A stretch of 51,851 bases of DNA from NCBI GenBank assembly GCA_021647365.1, contig JAKIUW010000024.1, positions 1-51,851 on the forward strand, read 5' to 3'. The position numbers were made by a program, and so were the translations under genes. Numbering within the stretch: position 1 is the first letter of the stretch; each line of letters starts with the position of its first letter. The stretch comes from Cocleimonas sp. Lineage in GTDB: Bacteria; Pseudomonadota; Gammaproteobacteria; Thiotrichales; Thiotrichaceae. The notes under the pieces are model-generated. The model was given only the letters and a program-made list of their open reading frames with translations. It was not told where the DNA came from and made no database searches. Positions 17,104 through 25,914 of this stretch are shown here, piece after piece.

Positions 17104-18270
17104 TTATATAATTCTGAGTTTTAGCATGCCCGCTATGTTTGATAACTCAGATTGTGTTTCTTCGCTAATGTTAGCCTCTACATCCAGCAATGTCACTGCA
17201 ACATTATCTCTGGAATTATTAACCATATGAATAATGTTAGCACCTACTTTACCTAAAATATGTGAAACTTGCCCAACCATATCAGGGATATTCTCATGAA
17301 TCATGGATATGCGTGAATCCCCCGCACGAGGCAGGTTAATAGTAGGCATATTCACTGAATTGAGGATTGTACCATTTTCTAAATAATTTCTAACTTCATT
17401 TGCCACCATAATAGCGCAATTTTCTTCTGCTTCTCCTGTAGATGCACCTAGGTGTGGAAGCGCAATAACGCGCTTATGATTATTCAAAAGAGTTGATGGA
17501 AAATCACAAACATAAGAATAAACTTTACCTGTGTCTAGTGCTTTGCAAACAGCTTTATCATTCACAATCCCATTACGTGCAAAGTTTAGGATAACTACAT
17601 TATCCTTCATATTATGTAAGCTATTATCATTAATTAAGTCTTTTGTAGACTCTACCAATGGCACATGAAAAGTAATAAAATCAGACTCTTTTAGTAGATG
17701 ATTAATGTCACTTGCTTTTTCTACATTAGCATCCAATTCCCATGCCTTATCAACAGAGATCAAAGGATCAAAGCCGATAACACGCATTCCTAACGAGACC
17801 GCAGCATTAGCAACCAATACACCTATTGCGCCTAAACCAACTACACCCAATATACGACCAGGTAGTTCAAATCCTCCAAAATTCTTTTTGCCAGCTTCTA
17901 CTTGCTTGGTGATGACTTCATCTTCGCCTTCAAGGTTGATCGCAAAGTCACGTGCTAAAACCAAATTACGGCATGCCATTAACATACCTGCAATCACTAA
18001 CTCTTTTACAGCATTTGAATTTGCACCTGGCGCATTAAAAACCACGACACCTGCATCGGACATCTTATCCAGCGGAATATTATTAACACCTGCTCCTGCA
18101 CGACCTACAGCTTTTAATGATTCCGGTATTTCCATTTCATGCATCTTGAAAGATCGCAATAAAATTGCATCAGGGCTTTCTGCTTCATCAGACACTAGGT
18201 ACTTTGATGGGGGTAATAAGCTGATGCCTTTATCAGATATGTTGTTTAGTGTTTGGATTGAGTATGTCAT
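17104..18270 (-). CDS. serA: D-3-phosphoglycerate dehydrogenase
   Basis: 388 residues. It oxidises 3-phosphoglycerate to 3-phosphohydroxypyruvate, the first step to serine. Seen: substrate-domain VGRAGAGVNNIPLDKM, NAD-binding GVVGLGAIGVLVANAA (about 141-156), the catalytic Arg in ILNFARNGIVND, the His in LPHLGASTGEAEENCA, and a C-terminal ACT-like stretch (ISMIHENIPDMVGQVSHIL) usual for serine feedback. It is shorter than the E. coli form and matches the single ACT type. It follows serC by 65 bp in the same direction, so the two sequential serine enzymes are together. Confidence 0.92.
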   Translation of the reverse strand: MTYSIQTLNNISDKGISLLPPSKYLVSDEAESPDAILLRSFKMHEMEIPESLKAVGRAGAGVNNIPLDKMSDAGVVVFNAPGANSNAVKELVIAGMLMACRNLVLARDFAINLEGEDEVITKQVEAGKKNFGGFELPGRILGVVGLGAIGVLVANAAVSLGMRVIGFDPLISVDKAWELDANVEKASDINHLLKESDFITFHVPLVESTKDLINDNSLHNMKDNVVILNFARNGIVNDKAVCKALDTGKVYSYVCDFPSTLLNNHKRVIALPHLGASTGEAEENCAIMVANEVRNYLENGTILNSVNMPTINLPRAGDSRISMIHENIPDMVGQVSHILGKVGANIIHMVNNSRDNVAVTLLDVEANISEETQSELSNIAGMLKLRII

Positions 18271-18335
18271 TTAGTTCCTAATTAGCCCTTTTATCTTAGA
18301 ATATTTTTTAATGCACACGTTTAAAAAACGACCAA

Positions 18336-19418
18336 TCAACCGTATTTTTTCTCAAAATCAGTCATCATTTCTACTAAGGTATCAACACCCTCTTCTGGCA
18401 TCGCATTATAAATACTGGCGCGCATTCCACCGACTGAACGATGACCTTTTAGAGTAACTAAACCGCGTGTTGCTGCTTCTTCTAAAAATGTTCCATCAAG
18501 TTCTGAATTCCCTAATATAAAAGGCACATTCATTTTTGAACGACAGTCTTTATCCACAGGATTACTATAAAAATCAGAAGCATCAATTGCATCATAAAGC
18601 TTAGCTGCTTTACGCGCATTGATTTCAGCTATGCCTTCAAGCCCACCTTTTTCTTTAATCCACTTAAAGACTAGTCCTGCCAGATACCAAGCGTAAGTTG
18701 GTGGCGTGTTGTACATAGAATCATTGCTACCGTGAATATCATAGTTCAACATTGCGGGGCAAACATCCATTGCATGGCCAACCAAATCTTCACGAATAAT
18801 CACAATCGTCAAACCTGCTGGACCAATGTTCTTTTGTGCGCCTGCGTAAATCATTCCGAATTTTGAAACATCGATTGGACGAGAAAGAATGCTAGATGAC
18901 ATATCCGCAATTAATGGCACATCGCCTGTTTCAGGAATAAACGGAAACTCCACACCCGCAATGGTCTCATTCGGTGTGTAATGCAAATACGCCGCATCAG
19001 GATTTGTATCCCAGCTTTCGTAAGGACGTACTGTTGTGAACTTAGTGTCTTCTGTACTAGAAACCACATTAACTGAACAATAACGATTAGCTTCTGCAAT
19101 CGCTTTTTTAGACCAAGCACCTGTGTTTACATAATCTGCACTGTCTTTTCCACGTAGTAAGTTAAGCGGAATTGCTGCAAACTGCGAACTTGCACCACCT
19201 TGTAAAAACAACACTTTATAATTATCAGGAATCGCCATAATTTCGCGTAAATCAGCCTCAGCTTCTGCCGCGATAGACATATATTCTTTACCACGGTGAG
19301 ACATTTCCATCACCGACATGCCACTACCATTCCAATCTAACATAGCAGCTTTTGCTTGCTCTAAAACTTCCAGCGGTAACATCGCAGGGCCGGCGCTAAA
19401 ATTGTACTTACGTGTCAT
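18336..19418 (-). CDS. serC: Phosphoserine aminotransferase
   Basis: 360 residues, the standard length. PLP-dependent transfer from glutamate to 3-phosphohydroxypyruvate, also used for pyridoxine synthesis. Seen: NFSAGPAMLPLEVLEQA at the start, LFLQGGASSQFAAIPLNLL, ADMSSSILSRPIDVSKFGMIYAGAQKN with the PLP lysine, and GGMRASIYNAMPEEGV near the end. It precedes serA. A poly-C repeat in reverse orientation lies 38 bp before its ATG, between it and the mechanosensitive channel gene. Confidence 0.96.
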   Translation of the reverse strand: MTRKYNFSAGPAMLPLEVLEQAKAAMLDWNGSGMSVMEMSHRGKEYMSIAAEAEADLREIMAIPDNYKVLFLQGGASSQFAAIPLNLLRGKDSADYVNTGAWSKKAIAEANRYCSVNVVSSTEDTKFTTVRPYESWDTNPDAAYLHYTPNETIAGVEFPFIPETGDVPLIADMSSSILSRPIDVSKFGMIYAGAQKNIGPAGLTIVIIREDLVGHAMDVCPAMLNYDIHGSNDSMYNTPPTYAWYLAGLVFKWIKEKGGLEGIAEINARKAAKLYDAIDASDFYSNPVDKDCRSKMNVPFILGNSELDGTFLEEAATRGLVTLKGHRSVGGMRASIYNAMPEEGVDTLVEMMTDFEKKYG

Positions 19419-19455
19419 TTTTATTTCCTGATAAAAGATTAATTGATAGGTAACT

Positions 19456-19482
19456 CATCATGTAAAACTAGGGGGGTGTACA
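19456..19482 (-). repeat. Poly-C dispersed repeat, copy 6 (G6 on +)
   Basis: On + it reads ATCATGTAAAACTA, six G, TGTACA; CTA replaces the usual GT before the G run. It lies between the mscS-like stop and the serC start. Confidence 0.8.
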
Positions 19483-19570
19483 TTGATATTAAAAGTATTA
19501 ACACGAGCTTTTTTAACACGAAGCTAGTGAAAATGCATATTTTTTCAGCTATTTATTGACCATATTCATA

Positions 19571-20668
19571 TTAACTTATTGATTCATTCGTTTTCTCTAT
19601 CTGTGTTTGTGCTGTATGCGTAAACGGTGTCGATAAGGAGATACCTTTTTCAATCGAAGTTTCTAGCATCAACTGCAATAAGCGCTGACGCGTTAGCATG
19701 AGCTTTTCCACTTCTTTGGTGTAATAATAAAACACCCATTCAACCGCGTGATCGCCTGTGTCGTAAACACCATATTCAAGCTCATACTGCTCTTCAATTT
19801 CGATGCTAGAATCAGTTTTTGCCAACTCATAAACTGTTTCAAATAAGTCTTGTACATCATCAGCTGGAACATCATAACCAATCTTGAATCTTAAGTTTTC
19901 ACGCAAACCTTTGGCTGAAGCAAATTTGGAAAGGTTGTGTACAGTAAAGTCACGTAGTTTAGAGTTTCTAATCATAATACGGTGATTATTAACAATATTT
20001 AGTATTACCGTATGGAAGACTTTTGTCTTGTAAACCAACCCGTATATTTGCTCACCATCGTTAAACTGAATAACATCGCCTTCAGAAAACATATCGCTGT
20101 TTAGGATGATCAAGCCATGAAAAATATCTGGCGCCCAGATGCTCGATGTTAATGCTAAAAACACACCGATAATACCAATCACACCACCTGCTTCTAAAAC
20201 CGAATCAAAACCCAGTAAACGGATAATGCTCAATAAAGCAATGATGCCGATAAAAACACTGCTAAAAATACTTAAAAGCCGCGTTTGATAGGTTGAGGTG
20301 TAGCGCTTTTTGCCTTGTATTTCTCGCTCTTTTCCATATTGACGAACTAAAAAGGCATGCGCTAAATGCATGGCTAAATAAGCAAAATAGACAATCGCCA
20401 GAACGGCGAGAATATTAAAACCAAGACTTTTAGTTTCTAAACCTTTGTCGCCTTGAAAAAATCTAAAGTAACCATAGGCAAGCATAATAAGTAAGTTTAA
20501 TGCTCTAAAAATCATTACCTTACGAGAGAAATTTAATACTTTTTCAGGGTTATGATAAACCTGTTTGAGGATTTGCCTGGCGAAGATTAACAACAGGATA
20601 TTGACGCCTATAATGACGTAGCCAAAAGTGTCGAAGCGGTCGATAAAAGCAATAATAGTATTAGTCAT
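19571..20668 (-). CDS. MscS-family mechanosensitive channel
   Basis: 365 residues from the chosen ATG at 20668; the frame also opens at a GTG at 20686, but that touches a dispersed repeat, so the ATG was preferred. Four to five hydrophobic helices fill about 1-185. The last (SVLEAGGVIGIIGVFLALTSSIWAPDIFHGLIIL) is the glycine/alanine pore helix, followed by the beta domain SDMFSEGDVIQFNDGEQIYGLVYKTKVFHTVILN, typical of MscS. It releases solutes on hypo-osmotic shock in the inner membrane. The C-terminal domain is of usual length. It lies downstream of gyrA and the GIY-YIG gene. Confidence 0.88.
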   Translation of the reverse strand: MTNTIIAFIDRFDTFGYVIIGVNILLLIFARQILKQVYHNPEKVLNFSRKVMIFRALNLLIMLAYGYFRFFQGDKGLETKSLGFNILAVLAIVYFAYLAMHLAHAFLVRQYGKEREIQGKKRYTSTYQTRLLSIFSSVFIGIIALLSIIRLLGFDSVLEAGGVIGIIGVFLALTSSIWAPDIFHGLIILNSDMFSEGDVIQFNDGEQIYGLVYKTKVFHTVILNIVNNHRIMIRNSKLRDFTVHNLSKFASAKGLRENLRFKIGYDVPADDVQDLFETVYELAKTDSSIEIEEQYELEYGVYDTGDHAVEWVFYYYTKEVEKLMLTRQRLLQLMLETSIEKGISLSTPFTHTAQTQIEKTNESIS

Positions 20669-20686
20669 TAATGTCTCTGCTTGCAC

Positions 20687-20713
20687 CGCGCCCTTCGACT
20701 CCGCTCAGGGAAC
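20687..20713 (+). repeat. GACTCCGCTC repeat, copy R1
   Basis: CGCGCCCTTCGACTCCGCTC followed by AGGGAAC, just upstream of the mscS-like gene and inverted relative to R2 about 100 bp away. The core folds imperfectly on itself (CCCT...AGGG). Confidence 0.85.
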
Positions 20714-20808
20714 TGGTCTGTTTGTAAACCTTGGGCATTAGAGTCTGAATATTCAATACCATTTTTCTTTAAATTAACTTCCTTAAAAGTAAATATACCG
20801 CACAACTC

Positions 20809-20837
20809 CAGCTCCCTGAGCGGAGTCGAAGGGCGCG
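20809..20837 (-). repeat. GACTCCGCTC repeat, copy R2 (left arm of the GIY-YIG unit)
   Basis: The exact reverse complement of R3 over 29 bases. Its right edge is 18 bp from the GIY-YIG stop codon. Confidence 0.9.
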
Positions 20838-20854
20838 ACACAGAAAGCACAAAA

Positions 20855-21157
20855 CTATCTATTCCGACTATGACTTTCATTCTGACACTGAGCCAAATCA
20901 GGTAATAATTCATAATTACCCTCTATCAAAGCCAATTTCTTATTTCTGCTCCAGCCTTGCACTTGCTTTTCAATATAGAAAGCATCGTCTATTCGTTCGT
21001 ATTCTTGGCTAAACACTAACGTTACTGGCAAACGATTTTGCGTGTAATGTGAACCTTTGCCTATATTATGTTGTGCCAATCTAAGTTCTAAATCTTTGGT
21101 GCTACCAGTGTAGTAGCTGTTATCTGAGCATTTGAGTATGTAAATCCAGCCGCTCAT
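20855..21157 (-). CDS. GIY-YIG nuclease family protein
   Basis: 100 residues. The whole protein is one GIY-YIG domain: WIYILKCSDNSYYTGSTKDLELRLAQHN carries both tyrosine motifs and the catalytic Arg, and FYIEKQVQGWSRNKKLALI carries the catalytic Glu. Family members cut one DNA strand with a single metal; this short UPF0213-like group has no assigned role. It sits between 29-bp perfect inverted repeats R2 and R3, in the gap between gyrA and the MscS gene, and no promoter is visible between R3 and its ATG, so it is probably read through from gyrA. The C-terminal tail after residue 85 looks unconserved. The gene plus repeats looks like a mobile cassette. Confidence 0.85.
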   Translation of the reverse strand: MSGWIYILKCSDNSYYTGSTKDLELRLAQHNIGKGSHYTQNRLPVTLVFSQEYERIDDAFYIEKQVQGWSRNKKLALIEGNYELLPDLAQCQNESHSRNR

Positions 21158-21172
21158 TAGTAGTTTTGGTTC

Positions 21173-21201
21173 CGCGCCCTTCGACTCCGCTCAGGGAGCT
21201 G
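21173..21201 (+). repeat. GACTCCGCTC repeat, copy R3 (right arm of the GIY-YIG unit)
   Basis: CGCGCCCTTCGACTCCGCTC followed by AGGGAGCTG. Its last base directly abuts the gyrA stop codon (21202-21204 on the minus strand). Confidence 0.9.
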
Positions 21202-23811
21202 CTACTCTTCGGTATCAGGATTTGGAACACTTGCTTCATCAGAAGCTCCATCTGCACCTTCTTCCAAATGATCTTCATCTTCATCATCACCCATACTAGC
21301 AACCTGAACCAACTGTGTAAGATTCTCACCTTTACCTAGCTTGATTAAACGAACACCCTGCGTATTTCGACCAACAACAGAAACATCCTCGACCTTAGTT
21401 CTCACTAAGATACCGCCGTTGGTGATCAACATAATTTCATCTTCATCAATCACTTGCACCGCGCCGATTGAAGCACCGTTACGCTCTGATGTTTGAATAG
21501 CGATGACACCACCGCCACCACGATTTTGAGCTTTAAATTCTTCAACTTCAGTACGTTTACCGTAGCCGTTTTCGGTTGCCATGAGCAAGCGACCTTCACG
21601 CAATACGATTAAGGCATTTACCGTTTGGTCTTTCGCCATTTTAATACCACGAACACCCGCCGCTGTTCTGCCCATGCAACGCACGTCTGATTCTTTAAAG
21701 CGAATCGCCTTGCCTTGCGTGCTAAATAACATCACTTCGTCATCTTTTTCAGTCAACGCGACATCAACCAGCTGATTGCCTTCGTTTAACTTAAGTGCAA
21801 TTAATCCGCTAGAGCGTTGATTAGAAAAGGCTTTTAACTCTGCCTTTTTAACCGTACCGTCTTCAGTCGCCATGAAGATGTATTTATCATCTTCATATTC
21901 ACGAATCGGTAAAATTGCTTGTATGCGTTCATCCTCTTCCAATGGCAACAAGTTCACAATGGGTAAACCACGCGATGTACGGCTCCCCATAGGTAGTTGA
22001 TACACCATGAGCCAATAAACCTTACCTTTAGATGAGAAACACAACACGGTATCGTGCGTGCTTGCGACAAAGAGTTTTTCGATGAAGTCTTCATCTTTCA
22101 TCTTGGTTGCCACTTTACCGCGTCCACCGCGACGCTGTGCACGATAGGTATCGACTGGCTGAGCTTTGGCGTAACCTTCGTGCGAAAGCGTCACCACAAC
22201 ATCCTCTTCAGGAATCATATCAATATCATTTAAATCTTCACCAACTGCATTGATTTGAGTTAAACGCTCATCGCCGTACATTTCGAGCATTTCTAGTAAT
22301 TCATTGCGGATAACCAGCATCAAACGTGCAGGTGAGCCTAAAATATCTAAGAAATCGATGATTTTTGTTAATAGTTCGCGATATTCGCCTAAAATTTTGT
22401 CTTTTTCTAAACCTGTTAAGCGGTGTAGTTGTAAATCTAAGATTGCTTTAACTTGGATTTCAGTTAACCAATAGCCATCATCTTTCAAGCCAAAACGTGG
22501 GTCTAGATTTTCTGGGCGAGCAGTTGAAGAATCACCTTTTTCAAGCATTTCTAAAACAATGTCTGCCTTCCACGCTTGCGCCAATAAACCCTCGCGGGCT
22601 TCTGCGGGATTAGCTGATGAACGTATCAAGGCGATGATTTCATCAATACTACCCAGCGCAACCGCTAAGCCTTCTAAAATATGCGCACGCTCACGTGCTT
22701 TGCGAAGCAAATAAATGGTACGACGCGTAACCACTTCACGGCGATGACGTACAAACGCTTCAATGATTTCTTTAAGATTAAACAGTTTAGGTGCGCCATC
22801 AATGATTGCGACCATATTGATGCCAAAACTGCTTTGCATCTGTGTCTGCTTGAATAAATTATTCAGTATGACTTCAGGAACTTCACCACGCTTTAGCGTG
22901 ACGACCATGCGCATACCATCTTTATCCGACTCGTCGTTTAGTTCTGAAATCCCTTCGATTTTTTTATCTTTAACCAGCTCTGCTATTTTTTCAATGAGAC
23001 GAAGCTTATTTACCTGATAAGGTAGCTCTGTCACAACAATTTTTTCACGACCGCCTTTTGTAGTTTCAAAATGCGCGACAGCACGAATTTTTACACTGCC
23101 TTTACCCGTGTGATATGCCTGCTTGATGCCATGCGCACCATTAATCACACCTGCCGTTGGGAAATCAGGCCCTGGCAAGTGAACCATTAAGTCATCAATG
23201 CTTAATTCTGGTTCATCAATCAATGCAACCGTAGCGTTAATAACCTCGGTAATATTGTGTGGCGGAATATTCGTTGCCATGCCCACCGCGATTCCTGAAG
23301 AACCGTTGAGCAATAAATTGGGCAAGCGTGTTGGGAATACCACTGGCTCAAATTCTGAGTCATCGTAGTTACCCTGAAAATCGACTGTTTCTTTATCCAA
23401 ATCAGCCATTAAATCATGGGCAATTTTTGCCATACGTACTTCGGTATAACGCATCGCAGCTGGTGAGTCGCCATCGACCGAACCAAAGTTACCTTGACCA
23501 TCAATGAGCATATAGCGCAACGAGAAAGGCTGTGCCATTCGAACCATCGTATCGTAAACGGCAGTGTCACCATGCGGATGGTATTTACCGATTACATCAC
23601 CAACGATACGTGCTGATTTTTTATACGGCTTATTGTAGTCGTTGCGAAGATCGTTCATCGCAAATAAAACACGACGATGAACAGGTTTTAAACCGTCTCG
23701 AACATCAGGCAAAGCACGCCCAACGATAACGCTCATGGCGTATTCGAGATACGATTTACGCATCTCATCTTCAAGATTAATTGGGATTATTTCTTTCGCG
23801 AATTCAGCCAT
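21202..23811 (-). CDS. gyrA: DNA gyrase subunit A
   Basis: 869 residues. The subunit breaks and reseals DNA for negative supercoiling with GyrB. The catalytic tyrosine is Y122 (RYTEVRM). The quinolone region reads HPHGDTAVYDTMV, with Thr at E. coli position 83 and Asp at 87; Thr83 is a natural state in some gammaproteobacteria. The GyrA box QRRGGRGK is present, then six beta-pinwheel blades (LPIREYEDDKYIFMATEDGTVKK, LREGRLLMATENGYGKR, and others) and an acidic tail DDEDEDHLEEGADG. No intein is present. A TATACT (23851-23856, minus) is a possible -10. The stop codon touches repeat R3. Confidence 0.97.
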   Translation of the reverse strand: MAEFAKEIIPINLEDEMRKSYLEYAMSVIVGRALPDVRDGLKPVHRRVLFAMNDLRNDYNKPYKKSARIVGDVIGKYHPHGDTAVYDTMVRMAQPFSLRYMLIDGQGNFGSVDGDSPAAMRYTEVRMAKIAHDLMADLDKETVDFQGNYDDSEFEPVVFPTRLPNLLLNGSSGIAVGMATNIPPHNITEVINATVALIDEPELSIDDLMVHLPGPDFPTAGVINGAHGIKQAYHTGKGSVKIRAVAHFETTKGGREKIVVTELPYQVNKLRLIEKIAELVKDKKIEGISELNDESDKDGMRMVVTLKRGEVPEVILNNLFKQTQMQSSFGINMVAIIDGAPKLFNLKEIIEAFVRHRREVVTRRTIYLLRKARERAHILEGLAVALGSIDEIIALIRSSANPAEAREGLLAQAWKADIVLEMLEKGDSSTARPENLDPRFGLKDDGYWLTEIQVKAILDLQLHRLTGLEKDKILGEYRELLTKIIDFLDILGSPARLMLVIRNELLEMLEMYGDERLTQINAVGEDLNDIDMIPEEDVVVTLSHEGYAKAQPVDTYRAQRRGGRGKVATKMKDEDFIEKLFVASTHDTVLCFSSKGKVYWLMVYQLPMGSRTSRGLPIVNLLPLEEDERIQAILPIREYEDDKYIFMATEDGTVKKAELKAFSNQRSSGLIALKLNEGNQLVDVALTEKDDEVMLFSTQGKAIRFKESDVRCMGRTAAGVRGIKMAKDQTVNALIVLREGRLLMATENGYGKRTEVEEFKAQNRGGGGVIAIQTSERNGASIGAVQVIDEDEIMLITNGGILVRTKVEDVSVVGRNTQGVRLIKLGKGENLTQLVQVASMGDDEDEDHLEEGADGASDEASVPNPDTEE

Positions 23812-23960
23812 AAATCAGGTCGTCTTTTGACGTATAAAAAGTGTGGCTGGAGTATATCAGAGTGGTGGATAAAAAGTACTTTTTGAAGGCTTAAAACAGG
23901 GATTAGTTTGTGCTTGTTTTTAAGTGTATTTTATTAAAAGCAGTTCTACTGAGCTTGTTG

Positions 23961-23988
23961 AAGTACACCCCCCCACTTTTACATGATG
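23961..23988 (+). repeat. Poly-C dispersed repeat, copy 7 (C7)
   Basis: AAGTACAC-C run-ACTTTTACATGATG between the ankyrin-protein stop and the gyrA start. Confidence 0.9.
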
Positions 23989-24028
23989 TTTCTTACATTG
24001 TCGCCTATCTGACTAACTCTTATAGTCA

Positions 24029-25867
24029 TTATTTAAGAAATGCTTTGAGTTCCTCACTTACGTTTTTTTGCTCCATTCTCAGGTCATAGGCAGTTTGCCC
24101 TTTATTGTTTTTGAGGCTTTTATCAGCCCCCAAAGAAAGTAACAATTTAACTTTGGGAATAATGTTAATACCAAACTCTGCCTCTTCCATTAAAGGCGTT
24201 TTTCCTTCATCGTCTAGGGCATTTATATTTGCGCCTAGTTTTACCAGTAGCCGAATGATGTTTTCTTTATCTGACAGTGAGATGGGGGACATATCGTACT
24301 GGCTCACTTTATTTACATCAGCGCCCTCTTTGATGAGCTTTTCTATCATTTCTTCATCTGCATATTTAACGGCATCAAACAATGGATAAAAACCATCATC
24401 ATCCTTTTCTTTATAGTTGATGGTTTTCATTGCATCCAAATCTAGCTTCCATTTTTTTGCAAAATCATAAGGGCTGTGACCATCTGCATCTTTAATATTT
24501 GCATCAGCTCCTGCACGCATCAATATCGCCGCAATGTAAGGATTGAGTTTTCCCAGAGAGACACCAAGTGGTGTCATATTATGTGACCCTGTAGCATTGA
24601 CATCCAGCCCCTTGCTTAGAAGATAACGTACAATTTTTGGGCTGTCGCCACCAGCAGCAGCTAGCAACAAAGTGCTTCCCCGCTCACCTTTATGTTTAAT
24701 ATTGGCGCCTTTATCGATGAGTTTAAAAAATAGAGTCTCATCGCCTTTGATGGCAGCTACAAAAATGGCGGTGACTTTATCCTTGTCAGTTTGTGTGTGA
24801 ATATCATAGCCCTTGGCGATATACTCTTTTACCTTGGCTATATTCACCTTGTAGATAGCTTGCTTGAAATCTTCCACTCCCTCTTTATGCCCAAAGTCAC
24901 TCGCCTTCGCTACCACTTCGAAATTTTCTGCAAATGGTTTACAGTCTGCTTTTATCTTTTCCTTTTTAAGCATTTTTTCACAATGCTTTTTAGCCTTTTG
25001 TTTGGCAATATCTAAAGTAAAGCTATTCTCAACTCGGCCGCAAGCTTGTTTTCCATCTTTGGATTTGGCAAAAAAGTATGCCTGATGCTGACTACCTCGC
25101 AAATAATACTTGTACTGCATCAAACAAGCACCATCATCGATCATTACCTTAGCCTGATCAAGATAGGTCTTGTACTCTTCACTACTCAAATATTTATCAG
25201 ACTTTGGTGCTAGTTTAATTCCAAAATCATTAGCTTTAAGCAATATATTTTTATTGTATGCGTAGACTTTACAATCAGACTTTGGTGTTTTTTCACCACG
25301 TTTAAGCTTATTATCATTACAGGACTTAATCGCTTGCCTTTTAGAGGCATTTTTTGTTTGATTTTTATAAGAGTATCCACAGGCATAATCACCATTCGCA
25401 TCAATACTGTAGCCAAAAGACTTATGTCCTTTTGCTTCTAGAAACTTGTCAAAAAAAGGCAAGCAGTTACCCAAAACAATATTTTTTGCTTCTTCTTTAA
25501 GCTCCTTTTTTTGCGTATCACTCAAGGTAGAATTATCTAGAGATTCAAGAGAAGTAAAATCTCCTTCTTTTACTTTAAAAACACCATCACTGCTCACAAG
25601 CTTGCACTCCGCATTTAGCACACGAGAGCGACAGCCTTTCATGGCTGAATCAATAGCCTCTTGAACTGTTTTATATCCATTAGCCCAATTACATCTGTCT
25701 TTGTCTGTTTTGGCTTCTCGCGCATAAACGAAAGCTTGATGTTGTTTTTTATTTAAATATTTATTGTTATAGTAATCAAGACAGCTTCTACCTAGCACAT
25801 TTTCTGGCTTGATCTCAGCAAAAGCAGAAGAAGACAAAAGTAGTAATAGTAGTAATAAATATTTCAT
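24029..25867 (-). CDS. Exported protein with three Cys-rich repeats and ankyrin repeats
   Basis: 612 residues. The ATG at 25867 was chosen because it follows AGGAGTATC; an upstream ATG at 25882 lies before that site. Signal peptide: MKYLLLLLLLLSSSAFA. Then come three copies of a cysteine module (about 25-100, 125-205, 240-320), each like C-x-x-Y/F...K-x-H-Q-A/S-F...C-x-x...A-x-K-x-C...C-K. Ankyrin repeats fill about 330-612 (VTAIFVAAIKGDETLFFKLIDKGANIKHKG, GSTLLLAAAGGDSPKIVRYLLSKGLDVNATG and more). It is probably periplasmic, with disulphide-bonded modules plus a binding scaffold. Partner and function are unknown. Confidence 0.8.
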   Translation of the reverse strand: MKYLLLLLLLLSSSAFAEIKPENVLGRSCLDYYNNKYLNKKQHQAFVYAREAKTDKDRCNWANGYKTVQEAIDSAMKGCRSRVLNAECKLVSSDGVFKVKEGDFTSLESLDNSTLSDTQKKELKEEAKNIVLGNCLPFFDKFLEAKGHKSFGYSIDANGDYACGYSYKNQTKNASKRQAIKSCNDNKLKRGEKTPKSDCKVYAYNKNILLKANDFGIKLAPKSDKYLSSEEYKTYLDQAKVMIDDGACLMQYKYYLRGSQHQAYFFAKSKDGKQACGRVENSFTLDIAKQKAKKHCEKMLKKEKIKADCKPFAENFEVVAKASDFGHKEGVEDFKQAIYKVNIAKVKEYIAKGYDIHTQTDKDKVTAIFVAAIKGDETLFFKLIDKGANIKHKGERGSTLLLAAAGGDSPKIVRYLLSKGLDVNATGSHNMTPLGVSLGKLNPYIAAILMRAGADANIKDADGHSPYDFAKKWKLDLDAMKTINYKEKDDDGFYPLFDAVKYADEEMIEKLIKEGADVNKVSQYDMSPISLSDKENIIRLLVKLGANINALDDEGKTPLMEEAEFGINIIPKVKLLLSLGADKSLKNNKGQTAYDLRMEQKNVSEELKAFLK

Positions 25868-25914
25868 GATACTCCTTATCATGTAGATAATTTAGAGTGG
25901 TGTTTCATTATGCA

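Noticed and set aside
20668..20913. Short frames reading SSSLSGVEGR or related words around R1-R3
   Set aside because: They are translations of the GACTCCGCTC repeats; no protein features outside the repeat.
20855..21157. GIY-YIG gene as a homing endonuclease from a gyrA intein or intron
   Set aside because: gyrA is uninterrupted and the nuclease lies outside it, between inverted repeats.
23871..23884. AAAAAGTACTTTTT palindrome upstream of gyrA as an operator
   Set aside because: It is short, low-complexity and AT-only at the arms; such dyads are expected by chance in AT-rich gaps.
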